Shown here: one piece after another, positions 34,802 to 45,440 of the stretch
How positions within the stretch are numbered: the stretch's first letter is position 1
Layout of the letters: the number at the start of each line of letters is the position of its first letter
From: Neptunomonas marina
GTDB taxonomy: Bacteria > Pseudomonadota > Gammaproteobacteria > Pseudomonadales > Balneatricaceae
Length of the DNA: 64,000 nt
NCBI RefSeq assembly: GCF_004005935.1
Contig: NZ_SACQ01000006.1
Coordinates: 62,001 to 126,000 of the forward strand
Direction of reading: 5' to 3'
Notes under the pieces: model-generated
Told to the model about the DNA's origin: nothing
The model's input: the letters and a program-made list of their open reading frames with translations, nothing else
Database searches by the model: none
Made by a program: the position numbers and the translations under genes

Positions 34802-35823
34802 GTATCCCGAGTCAGTTTCAAGAACAACTTACCTTGCCTGTTATCGCATCACCTATGTTTCTCGTTTCAGGCCCTGACCTTGTTGTAGAAAGTTGTAAAG
34901 CGGGTGTGATTGGCACCTTCCCAGCGCTAAACCAGCGCTCTAGCGAAGATTTTGAAGCCTGGCTGGTGGATATCAAATCGCGGCTGGCGGCGTTCGAGGA
35001 GAGCACCGGCCAGAAAGCCGCGCCGTTTGGTGTCAACTTAATTGTGCATGGGTCAAATCCTCGTTTGGAGGCGGACCTCGCGCTGTGTGTAAAACATGAA
35101 GTGCCACTTATCATTACATCATTGGGTGCTGTGCCTGAGGTGGTTAAGTCGGTGCATAGCTACGGTGGCCAAGTGTTTCATGATGTGGCTAACCTGCGCC
35201 ATGCTAAGAAAGCTGCTTCCACCGGAGTGGATGGTCTGATTGCTGTTTGTGGTGGCGCGGGTGGACACGCCGGTGTCTTAAGCCCCTTCGCTTTTGTGAA
35301 TGAGATTCGCCAGTTCTTCAGCGGCACCGTGATTTTGGCCGGCTGTATCTCTACGGGCCGCGATGTTGCTGCCGCGCAGATGCATGGCGCGGATATGGCG
35401 TATATGGGAACGCGCTTTATCAATACGCAAGAGAGCCAAGCCGTTGCCGAGTACAAAGCGATGATCGTGGACTCAGATGCAGCTGACATCACCTACACGC
35501 CAGAAATTTCCGGCATTCCTGCTAACTTTTTGACCCCAAGCCTTGTTGCTGCTGGCCTTGATCCTAAAACGGGCAAAGCGCCAGGTGAACAGAACGCTAG
35601 CCCCAAAGAGATCAATCTTGGTGAGGAGCTAACCGCGCCAAAAGAGGGGGCGAAAGCGTGGAAAACTATCTGGTCTGCGGGGCAAGGTGTGGGGTCTATC
35701 GATGATGTACCGCCAGTGGCGAAGCTGGTAGCGGACCTACACAGCGAATATGTTGACGCAACCGTCGACTTTGCCAATCTCAGCCGCGGTTACGCGCTCA
35801 AGCCACAACGGGAGGTTTCATGA
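34798..35823 (+). CDS. Nitronate monooxygenase / FMN-dependent oxidoreductase family protein
   Basis: A 341-residue TIM-barrel flavoprotein of the 2-nitropropane dioxygenase-like family. The N-terminal L-P-V-I-A-S-P-M-F-L-V-S, F-G-V-N-L-I-V-H near residue 80, the phosphate-binding G-G-A-G-G-H-A-G near 150, and A-G-C-I-S-T-G-R-D-V-A-A-A-Q near 180 fit FMN binding. Members are also known as enoyl-ACP reductase-like or nitroalkane-oxidising enzymes, so the substrate is open. It overlaps the DUF2889 gene and the enoyl-CoA hydratase gene by 4 bases each, which implies a coupled role in fatty-acid or acyl-CoA chemistry. Confidence 0.85.
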   Translation: MSIPSQFQEQLTLPVIASPMFLVSGPDLVVESCKAGVIGTFPALNQRSSEDFEAWLVDIKSRLAAFEESTGQKAAPFGVNLIVHGSNPRLEADLALCVKHEVPLIITSLGAVPEVVKSVHSYGGQVFHDVANLRHAKKAASTGVDGLIAVCGGAGGHAGVLSPFAFVNEIRQFFSGTVILAGCISTGRDVAAAQMHGADMAYMGTRFINTQESQAVAEYKAMIVDSDAADITYTPEISGIPANFLTPSLVAAGLDPKTGKAPGEQNASPKEINLGEELTAPKEGAKAWKTIWSAGQGVGSIDDVPPVAKLVADLHSEYVDATVDFANLSRGYALKPQREVS

Positions 35824-36584
35824 GTATTAAAACCTCACAAGAGGGTCAGATCCAGACAATCACCATTGCTCGTCCAGAGAAGCGTAACGCTTTGACGTTA
35901 GAGATGTATCAGGCGTTGACTGAAGCGTTGCGCAGTGCTCAGGAGGAGCGCTCGGTGCGGGCGGTGATCTTAACTGGGGAGGGCGGCTGCTTCTCTGCTG
36001 GGAACGATATCGTCGACTTTGTTGCGGCGGCATCGCGACAAGACCCCGTGGCACTTGCTGCGCCAACGCAGTTTTTGCAGACTATCTCAACCTTCACTAA
36101 ACCGCTGGTCGCGGCTGTCGAGGGCGATGCCATTGGTATCGGTACCTCGATGCTGTTGCACTGCGATCTCGTCTATGCCGCAGCCGATGCTAAATTACAA
36201 TTGCCCTTCGCGCGTCTTGGCTTAGTACCGGAGGGTGGCACGAGTTTACTCTTACCGCAGCAGCTAGGGCATCGATTGGCATTTGAACTGCTGGTGAAGG
36301 GCGACGCCGTCTCTGGCGAGCGCGCTGCACAGCTTGGCTTGATCAATGCAGCGTCGCATAGCCCAATGACCGATGCACAGGCCGCGGCTCAGAGCCTAGT
36401 AGCGCTGGCACCGGCTGCTGTGCGTCAAAGTAAAGCGATGCTGCGTGAGCATCAAGGCGACCTGTTACAGAAAGTGCTGCTAGCTGAGATCGAGCAGTTT
36501 GCTGCTCGCTTGTCCTCGGCAGAGGCACAAGAGGCTTTCAGCGCCTTCATGGAGAAACGTGCCCCCGTTTTTTCTGATATCTAA
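35820..36584 (+). CDS. Enoyl-CoA hydratase/isomerase family protein
   Basis: A 254-residue crotonase-fold enzyme. The start is R-P-E-K-R-N-A-L-T, followed by the oxyanion-hole segment G-G-C-F-S-A-G-N-D-I and the E-G-D-A-I-G-I-G-T-S stretch near residues 102-111. The first catalytic Glu of classical hydratases (about position 110) is not clearly in place, and the F-A-R-L-G-L-V-P-E-G-G segment near 130 keeps the second acidic position, as in enoyl-CoA isomerases (PaaG/ECI type). So either hydratase or double-bond isomerase activity is possible. It is the last gene of a coupled group and is followed by a terminator. Confidence 0.88.
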   Translation: MSIKTSQEGQIQTITIARPEKRNALTLEMYQALTEALRSAQEERSVRAVILTGEGGCFSAGNDIVDFVAAASRQDPVALAAPTQFLQTISTFTKPLVAAVEGDAIGIGTSMLLHCDLVYAAADAKLQLPFARLGLVPEGGTSLLLPQQLGHRLAFELLVKGDAVSGERAAQLGLINAASHSPMTDAQAAAQSLVALAPAAVRQSKAMLREHQGDLLQKVLLAEIEQFAARLSSAEAQEAFSAFMEKRAPVFSDI

Positions 36585-36609
36585 ACACCCTGCAATACAA
36601 CGTCACTTG

Positions 36610-36644
36610 AGCGTGTGCCCTGTATAGGTCACACGCTTTTTTTT
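36610..36644 (+). terminator. Rho-independent terminator after the enoyl-CoA hydratase gene
   Basis: A-G-C-G-T-G-T-G (36610-36617) pairs with C-A-C-A-C-G-C-T (36630-36637), followed by a run of about eight T. It ends the transcript of the DUF2889 / oxidoreductase / hydratase group, and possibly fadD. Confidence 0.92.
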
Positions 36645-37577
36645 GCGTGGTGACAAAAGGGCACAAAATGCGTTGAATCTCACAATAAATTAGGGCGATG
36701 ATGAGCGTCTAAGGAGAAAGTTATTCATTGAGTTATCCCCAGAAAGTGGGGATATGTTACGAGACTGCAACAGGCGTAGATCTTACTAACTGTATTGCTT
36801 AGGCAACATTTTTATACCTGTAAATGGTCATTTTTTTTAGGGACCCTGACTGAGCAGCCAGACAGCCACTAAGAGCGTTCAGCAAGTGTTCGGTATGGTA
36901 AAAGCGCGCAATGATAGGCCCTGCGGGAGTTATGCAGAGGATTTTACCTAAGTTGTTCACAACTTCTGTGGGTAAGTTGTGACTCCTATGAAAAAAGAAA
37001 TAGTATATTAAAATCAATAGTTTAAGTTTTTTTTTGTTGTCTGTTTGGATGTCAATGGGGTTTTTTTCAGTTTCTTCTGAAAAGTCTTTCGCTCTTTTAC
37101 TGCAATTAAATGTCAATCCTATGAATGAAAAAAAGTAGCAAAAATAGCAACGAGTGTAGTAGATGTCTGGTTATTAATTGATCAGTTGTTCTTTGTTTTT
37201 TATTAGATGTTTATTATATTCGATAAAGCCGCGTCATTACTGGTGTTATCTCAAGTCAAGGGTTTGTATGAAAATCTTATCCACAGATTTTTTACCCGTG
37301 CATTTCAATAGGCTCTCTACGTTGCCTGCGGTGGTGCTCTTTTACTGATTTCCATGCGGTGGCATGAGCGTCTTTGCTATGGTGTTACACAAGGCATGTT
37401 GAATAAAAATGCCAGTCTAAGATCTGCTCTTTGTAACGGATTTTGCCCCGCAAAGGGCTACTGAATCGTAACGTCAGTTATGCTGGAGGAAAGTGTCATT
37501 GTTTAGCCGCTATGAGTGGATAGACTGACTGAATCCTTAAAAAAATAAACAGATACACTAACGAGTGGGGTTTTCCT
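36645..37577. other. AT-rich region without a credible gene; DnaA-box-like motifs and hairpins
   Basis: Nearly 1 kb without a convincing ORF, clearly more AT-rich than its surroundings. It contains a perfect DnaA-box sequence T-T-A-T-C-C-A-C-A at 37277-37285, and near-boxes TTATCCCCA (36733-36741), TTGTTCACA (36953-36961) and, on the other strand, TTACCCACA (36967-36975). Hairpins include A-T-C-C-C-C-A / T-G-G-G-G-A-T (36735-36741 and 36747-36753) and AAGTTGT / ACAACTT (36950-36965). The last part before fadB must hold its promoter. Whether the region is an origin-like element, a regulatory region or a decayed gene cannot be decided by reading. Confidence 0.4.
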
Positions 37578-40915
<3,338 letters not shown>

Positions 40916-40931
40916 CCGGCGTATTGAAACT

Positions 40932-40960
40932 AAAAAAGCCCAGCGATGCTGGGCTTTTTT
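40932..40960. terminator. Bidirectional terminator between fadA and alanine dehydrogenase
   Basis: A-G-C-C-C-A-G-C (40937-40944) pairs with G-C-T-G-G-G-C-T (40948-40955) around a 3-base loop. It is flanked by A-runs on the left and T-runs on the right, so it can act on both the fadBA transcript (+) and the convergent ald transcript (-). Confidence 0.95.
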
Positions 40961-40984
40961 GTGGAAGCTGAAACGAGACGTGCT

Positions 40985-42100
40985 TTAAGCGATCGCCTCT
41001 TCAGCACTTTGGTAAGGATAGCCAAGGCCCTCTGCAACCGCTTGGTAGGTGACGTTGCCGCGGTGAACATTGAGGCCGTTACGCAGATGCTCGTCATCTT
41101 TAAGCGCTTGCTGATAACCCTTATTAGCAAGATTCAGAATAAACGGTAGCGTTGCGTTCGTCAGTGCGAAGGTCGATGTACGAGCGACACCGCCCGGCAT
41201 GTTTGCAACGCAGTAGTGAATGACACCATCGACCTCATAGATAGGCTCTTGGTGTGTGGTCGCTTTAGAGGTTTCGAAGCATCCGCCTTGGTCAATAGCC
41301 ACATCAACCAGCACTGAGCCATTCTTCATTTTCTTAAGATGCTCACGTGTCACCAATTTGGGTGCAGCGGCGCCAGGAATGAGTACGGCACCAACAACGA
41401 GGTCGGCTTGTACCACCTCTGTTTCGATCGATTCTGCACTGGAGTAAAGCGTTTTGAGCTGAGGTCCGTATAGTTCGTCGAGCTGCTTCAGGCGCGGCAA
41501 CGAGCGATCAAGAACGGTAACGTCAGCACCTAAGCCCATCGCCATGCGTGCTGCGTTGATACCCACAACGCCACCACCAATGACAACGACTTTGGCAGGG
41601 GCAACGCCAGGTACGCCGCCGAGTAACGTGCCCAAACCACCCTGTGCTTTCTCGAGCGAGTGAGCACCGGCTTGAATAGCCATGCGGCCAGCGACTTCAC
41701 TCATTGGGGCGAGCAGCGGTAAACCTCGGTGGTTATCGGTGACGGTTTCATAAGCGATTGCAACCGCGTCAGACTCAACCAGCAAACGGGTCTGTTCTGG
41801 GTCTGGAGCCAAGTGGAGATAGGTGAAGAGCAACTGACCAGAGCGGAGCATCTTGCACTCGTTTGGCTGCGGCTCTTTGACCTTAACGATCATATCTGCT
41901 GTGGCGAAAATCTCTTCAGCAGTATCAATAATCTTCGCGCCCGCGGCTTCGTACTGTTCGTTCGTTAAGCCAATAGCGGCTCCGCCATCGCGCTGAATCA
42001 TAACCTCGTGACCAGCGGCAATCACTTCACGCACTCCAGCAGGCGTCATGCCGATACGATACTCGTGATTTTTAATCTCTTTAGGTACACCGATGAGCAT
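40985..42100 (-). CDS. ald: Alanine dehydrogenase
   Basis: Reversibly converts L-alanine and NAD to pyruvate, ammonia and NADH. The start at 42100 ([15 protein letters not shown]) matches the family and has GGAG upstream; 20 additional in-frame codons are unlikely. At 371 residues the length is normal. Features are the catalytic region K-V-K-E-P near 75, F-T-Y-L-H-L-A near 92-98, the Rossmann motif [10 protein letters not shown] near 168-177, and V-D-V-A-I-D-Q-G-G near 265. It stands alone on the minus strand, convergent with fadA across a shared terminator. Confidence 0.96.
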   Translation of the reverse strand: MLIGVPKEIKNHEYRIGMTPAGVREVIAAGHEVMIQRDGGAAIGLTNEQYEAAGAKIIDTAEEIFATADMIVKVKEPQPNECKMLRSGQLLFTYLHLAPDPEQTRLLVESDAVAIAYETVTDNHRGLPLLAPMSEVAGRMAIQAGAHSLEKAQGGLGTLLGGVPGVAPAKVVVIGGGVVGINAARMAMGLGADVTVLDRSLPRLKQLDELYGPQLKTLYSSAESIETEVVQADLVVGAVLIPGAAAPKLVTREHLKKMKNGSVLVDVAIDQGGCFETSKATTHQEPIYEVDGVIHYCVANMPGGVARTSTFALTNATLPFILNLANKGYQQALKDDEHLRNGLNVHRGNVTYQAVAEGLGYPYQSAEEAIA

Positions 42101-42304
42101 GATGATCTCTCCTATGGTGGTTTCTTCTTTTTGAACCGCACACTGTGCGCCTTGTTCCAATATGTTATTCAGACTAGCACCAGATTGGTGAGATTTTTTA
42201 GGTTATTTTTATTTTTAATCGATGTTATGTTTTGTTTTTTCCTTTATTTGTGGTTTTATTTGCTGCGCATGTGCAGCAATTGCGGTGTTTTTTCATGTTG
42301 AAAA

Positions 42305-42631
42305 TTATAGTCCGATACCAAAGCGTAGCAACATAAACGCGAGCATGCCGGCCACAATGGTGGTGAGTAAGTCTTTGCGTACGAGTGCCACCAGAAAAGC
42401 GAATAGGGCAGCGAGTAACCAAGGGTTATAGGGGCTTATCCAAAGTGTGCCCTTGGGCATCAGTACAGCGGGTACAATGATTGCGGTTAGCACCACTGGA
42501 GGCACAAACCCCAATGCGCTACTTAACCATGCCGGGAAGTGGATGCGCCCAGCCATACCGAAAAGCACATAGCGTACCCCAAACGTAACGACGAACATTC
42601 CGAAGATCAGAGTGAGTTCTGCGCTGCTCAT
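42305..42631 (-). CDS. azlD: AzlD-family branched-chain amino-acid export subunit
   Basis: A 108-residue membrane protein with about four hydrophobic segments, starting with a helix and the R-Y-V-L-F-G region. The mid-segment F-V-P-P-V-V-L-T-A-I-I-V-P and the late L-L-A-A-L-F-A-F-L-V-A-L-V-R-K are typical of AzlD. It works with AzlC in exporting branched-chain amino acids and analogues. It overlaps azlC by 4 bases and is the last gene of the MarR-GNAT / azlC / azlD operon. Confidence 0.9.
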   Translation of the reverse strand: MSSAELTLIFGMFVVTFGVRYVLFGMAGRIHFPAWLSSALGFVPPVVLTAIIVPAVLMPKGTLWISPYNPWLLAALFAFLVALVRKDLLTTIVAGMLAFMLLRFGIGL

Positions 42632-43371
42632 ACACGATTCTCCAAGCCTTGCTGCTTGCGTTTTTCAAGCATGAAAAGAGATAGGCCAACGGCAATTCCG
42701 CACAATGACGCGACAATTAAACCAAGCTTGTGTGGCAGTGCCGCGGTCGCGATCGCCATCATGCCGCCCACGATGACAGCCGCCCACATCGGACGTGAAG
42801 TCAAATAAGGGACGACCATACCAATAAATGTGACGGACATTGCAAAATCTAGCCCCCATTGGGTCATATCGGGAAAGAGTTCTCCCAGTGCCACGCCAAC
42901 GGCAGTGCAGAGCACCCAGTTACCGTACATGGCCAAAAAAGACCCTAGATAAAACCAATGGGCTGTCTCGATATCGTCACGACGTAGGTAACGGCTACTG
43001 ACAGCTGCAAAGGTCTCATCCGTAAGCCCAAAAGCCATGAGTACGCGCCACCTTTGCGGCAGGTGGCGTACCTTGGGTACTAAGTTAGCGGCATAGAGCA
43101 AGTGGCGCAGGTTGACGATAAACGTTGTTGCAATGATGATGGGGATCGACGCGCCAGCAGCCAATAACCCCAGCGCGATAAATTGCCCAGAACCTGCGAA
43201 AACAAACAGTGACATCGCGAGTGCCCCCAGTGCAGATAGCCCGCTTGGCTCGGCTAATGTACCGAAGATAATGCCGAACGGAATCGCGCCAACGATCAGC
43301 GGAAACGTGGCCTTTGCACCGGCGATGAATTCGGTACTGCGTAATGCTCCGACAGAGGTAGCAGTTGTCAT
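42628..43371 (-). CDS. azlC: AzlC-family branched-chain amino-acid exporter
   Basis: A 247-residue inner-membrane protein with the AzlC pattern: G-A-I-P-F-G-I-I-F-G near the N-terminus, F-A-G-S-G-Q-F-I-A-L-G-L-L near residue 58, N-L-R-H-L-L-Y-A-A near 87, and G-L-T-D-E-T-F-A near 115. AzlC with AzlD forms a small two-part exporter for branched-chain amino acids and toxic analogues. It overlaps the MarR-GNAT gene upstream and azlD downstream by 4 bases each. The genome also has an importer (Liv operon, 15.5-20.4 kb), so import and export may be balanced. Confidence 0.93.
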   Translation of the reverse strand: MTTATSVGALRSTEFIAGAKATFPLIVGAIPFGIIFGTLAEPSGLSALGALAMSLFVFAGSGQFIALGLLAAGASIPIIIATTFIVNLRHLLYAANLVPKVRHLPQRWRVLMAFGLTDETFAAVSSRYLRRDDIETAHWFYLGSFLAMYGNWVLCTAVGVALGELFPDMTQWGLDFAMSVTFIGMVVPYLTSRPMWAAVIVGGMMAIATAALPHKLGLIVASLCGIAVGLSLFMLEKRKQQGLENRV

Positions 43372-44354
43372 GAATGGGCCTCCTGATGAAGCTGAAGAGT
43401 CATATAGATATCGGAACGAGGGTAGATCGAGCGCCCGTTTGGGTGAGGCACTTCGCGAAAACCCATATGACGATAGAGAGCGATAGCACGCTCGAGCTTA
43501 GTTGAGCTTTCTAAGTAGAGATGAGTAGCGTTTAAAGCGCGCGCTTTATCTAGCGCCGTTAGCAACAATTGGCGCCCAATGCCAAAGCCTTGTAGCTGAT
43601 CGGTTACCCCCATCTTCGAGATCTCGAAGCAGCCATTGCCATGGCAAGCTAAAGCGACACAGCCAACAATGTCGTTTTTTACACGTGCAAACCAGATGTA
43701 GCCGCCCCGCGATAGATAGTAACTTTCAGGTTCATCGAGTGCGCTACGGTCGTGTTCAGTGAGTTCGCCATCAAAGTACTTATCCAACCAAGCGAGATTG
43801 AGGCTACGAAAGTGCTCTCGGTACTCTGGGCTCCAATTCAGTATCTCAATTTGCGCGACGGCGCGCTGCTGACCGAGTTGTTGCAACACCGGTTCAACAA
43901 AGCCGTGCTTACGAAGATCATTTTCGAACTCATCGAGTGCGTTGAGTAACGAGTGTTGGTGCTGTGCCATCAGGCTATCTAGGTAGTGACGTATCTCGTG
44001 CCAAACAGGCTGTATGGATACTAATAGCTGTTCGCTTTGGGAAGACAGCGCAAGGAGTTGGCGGCGCTCGTCCTTGGGGTCGGGTGTTTTGCAGAGCCAG
44101 CCTTCGGCCAGCATCTTGCGCGCCATCTTGCTGATAGCGGGGTGGCTAACGTTAAGCTGCTCTGCCGCTTCCGTGACGCTCGCGCTACCGTGCTGTGCCA
44201 GCAAGTTAAATAGCGGGAAATAGGTTGGGCTTAGCGGTATGTCGCTGCGCTGATAGATCTCGATCACGTCTTGGAACAGCTGATCAGATAGGCGCTTGAG
44301 GCGGCTGCCCAGCGATAGGCTGCCGAACTGGCGCATTATGTCATGGTTTTTCAT
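43368..44354 (-). CDS. MarR regulator fused to a GNAT acetyltransferase
   Basis: A 328-residue two-domain protein. Residues about 1-150 form a MarR winged helix (P-L-F-N-L-L-A-Q-H-G-S-A-S-V-T-E-A-A-E-Q-L, then H-P-A-I-S-K-M-A-R-K-M and D-P-K-D-E-R-R-Q). Residues about 170-328 form a GNAT domain with acetyl-CoA motif G-F-G-I-G-R-Q-L-L and the Y-R-H-M-G-F ending. Such fusions are known as helix-turn-helix GNAT proteins. The gene starts the azlCD operon, overlapping azlC by 4 bases. A near-perfect palindrome at 44366-44389, just before its start, is a likely operator, so autoregulation is inferred. What is acetylated is unknown. Confidence 0.92.
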   Translation of the reverse strand: MKNHDIMRQFGSLSLGSRLKRLSDQLFQDVIEIYQRSDIPLSPTYFPLFNLLAQHGSASVTEAAEQLNVSHPAISKMARKMLAEGWLCKTPDPKDERRQLLALSSQSEQLLVSIQPVWHEIRHYLDSLMAQHQHSLLNALDEFENDLRKHGFVEPVLQQLGQQRAVAQIEILNWSPEYREHFRSLNLAWLDKYFDGELTEHDRSALDEPESYYLSRGGYIWFARVKNDIVGCVALACHGNGCFEISKMGVTDQLQGFGIGRQLLLTALDKARALNATHLYLESSTKLERAIALYRHMGFREVPHPNGRSIYPRSDIYMTLQLHQEAHS

Positions 44355-44365
44355 ACAATGTATCT

Positions 44366-44389
44366 TATTACGTAACTGGTTACATAATA
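44366..44389 (-). promoter_or_regulatory. Probable MarR operator
   Basis: Two 11-base arms, T-A-T-T-A-C-G-T-A-A-C and G-T-T-A-C-A-T-A-A-T-A, are inverted with a 2-base centre and only one mismatch. It lies 11 bases before the ATG of the MarR-GNAT gene, the usual place for an autoregulating MarR-type operator. Confidence 0.7.
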
Positions 44390-44453
44390 GAGTGAATCAC
44401 GACAATTGAGAAGCCGTGATCTGTGATTTAAGCGTTATCTATTGAAGGCTGGC

Positions 44454-45290
44454 TTAGTTGTCTACTGCACGCACAATATCGACCGGTGCTGCTTCGAGAA
44501 CCTCTACCGGCATACCGACCTCAATAACTCCGCTGTTTTGGGCGATAACATTTTGCCCAAACAAAGCGCCGCCTTCGTGAGCTCGACGATAAGTGAGCAT
44601 GGTGCGCAGCGGTTCTTGCTTTGGGTTGAAGGTTGTACTGCGCGGCGGCAGAGTTGTCAGTTTGCAGCGCTCACAGGGTGAGAAAACCTGAAAGGTGACC
44701 TCCCCTATACGGATCATCTGCCAACTATCTTCGCTAAATGGCTCGTTACCGGTGACAACAATATTGGGACGAAATTGTTCCATCACAAAGGGCTCAGCGC
44801 AGCGCTCTTGCAGCCACTCTAGTGATGCTGTGGATGTCAGCAAGAGTGGGTAGCCGTCAGCGAAGCTGACTTGGCGCTCAGGTTGTTTGCGGATGGGGCG
44901 TAAGCTGCGGGGTCCAAAAAAGACAAGCTGGCACTCAATGCCAAGAAACGTGCTAATCCAGTTGTCTGCTATCGCACCACAGCTTTGCGCCTCAATTGTT
45001 TGCTTCCAAACGGTCACAGGACGGTAATGGTCGGGAAAGTCACGTTGGTTCAGGAACAGTGTTGCTGCACCTTCAGCTGCGAGCGCAATGCCGCCATCAA
45101 ACAGTGTTGCCTGTAGCTGGATCAGTTTTGGGTGTTTGCGTGCGGTGATAAATCTTCCTGTGGCATCAACAACGAGATAGCGGCGATCACCTGTGACCCC
45201 CAGCTCATCAATAACAGCACGCGTCATCGAAACGGGGGCGCATGATTTAATCGGATACTGATGGATGCTAGACAGATTGATGGAAGCCAC
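44454..45290 (-). CDS. MOSC domain protein, YcbX/mARC-like
   Basis: A 278-residue protein with an N-terminal MOSC beta-barrel (I-H-Q-Y-P-I-K-S-C-A-P-V near residue 10, G-D-R-R-Y-L-V-V near 34-42) and a C-terminal MOSC domain. The conserved motif F-S-P-C-E-R-C-K-L-T-T with the candidate molybdenum-ligand Cys is near residue 210. YcbX-type proteins use molybdenum cofactor to reduce N-hydroxylated compounds. The usual C-terminal 2Fe-2S ferredoxin domain of E. coli YcbX is absent, so a separate electron donor would be needed. It stands alone on the minus strand. Confidence 0.88.
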   Translation of the reverse strand: MASINLSSIHQYPIKSCAPVSMTRAVIDELGVTGDRRYLVVDATGRFITARKHPKLIQLQATLFDGGIALAAEGAATLFLNQRDFPDHYRPVTVWKQTIEAQSCGAIADNWISTFLGIECQLVFFGPRSLRPIRKQPERQVSFADGYPLLLTSTASLEWLQERCAEPFVMEQFRPNIVVTGNEPFSEDSWQMIRIGEVTFQVFSPCERCKLTTLPPRSTTFNPKQEPLRTMLTYRRAHEGGALFGQNVIAQNSGVIEVGMPVEVLEAAPVDIVRAVDN

Positions 45291-45390
45291 GGCACGCTCC
45301 TTGCGTAAGGTCGAGATAGGGAGTTGCCATCATACGCCTTGCCGATGTAGGACTCTAGCTAAGCCCTCAAGTTGAAACGAGGATAATAAA

Positions 45391-45412
45391 AAAGGGGCTG
45401 TATAGCCCCTTT
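45391..45412 (-). terminator. Rho-independent terminator of the large adhesin-like gene
   Basis: A-A-A-G-G-G-G-C-T (45391-45399) pairs with A-G-C-C-C-C-T-T-T (45404-45412) around GTAT. Read on the minus strand it is followed by a T-run, and it lies about 30 bases after the stop of the 1444-residue gene. Confidence 0.93.
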
Positions 45413-45440
45413 GTTTTGCTTATTTAATTAGCAACGCTAA

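Noticed and set aside
36799-37116. 105-codon minus-strand frame in the AT-rich gap before fadB
   Set aside because: Odd composition, lysine- and phenylalanine-rich start, no ribosome site, no recognisable motif, and it runs across the hairpins and DnaA-box-like motifs.
36727-37285. Calling this stretch the chromosomal origin
   Set aside because: Only one perfect DnaA box and no flanking dnaA, gidA or rpmH genes; kept only as a finding.
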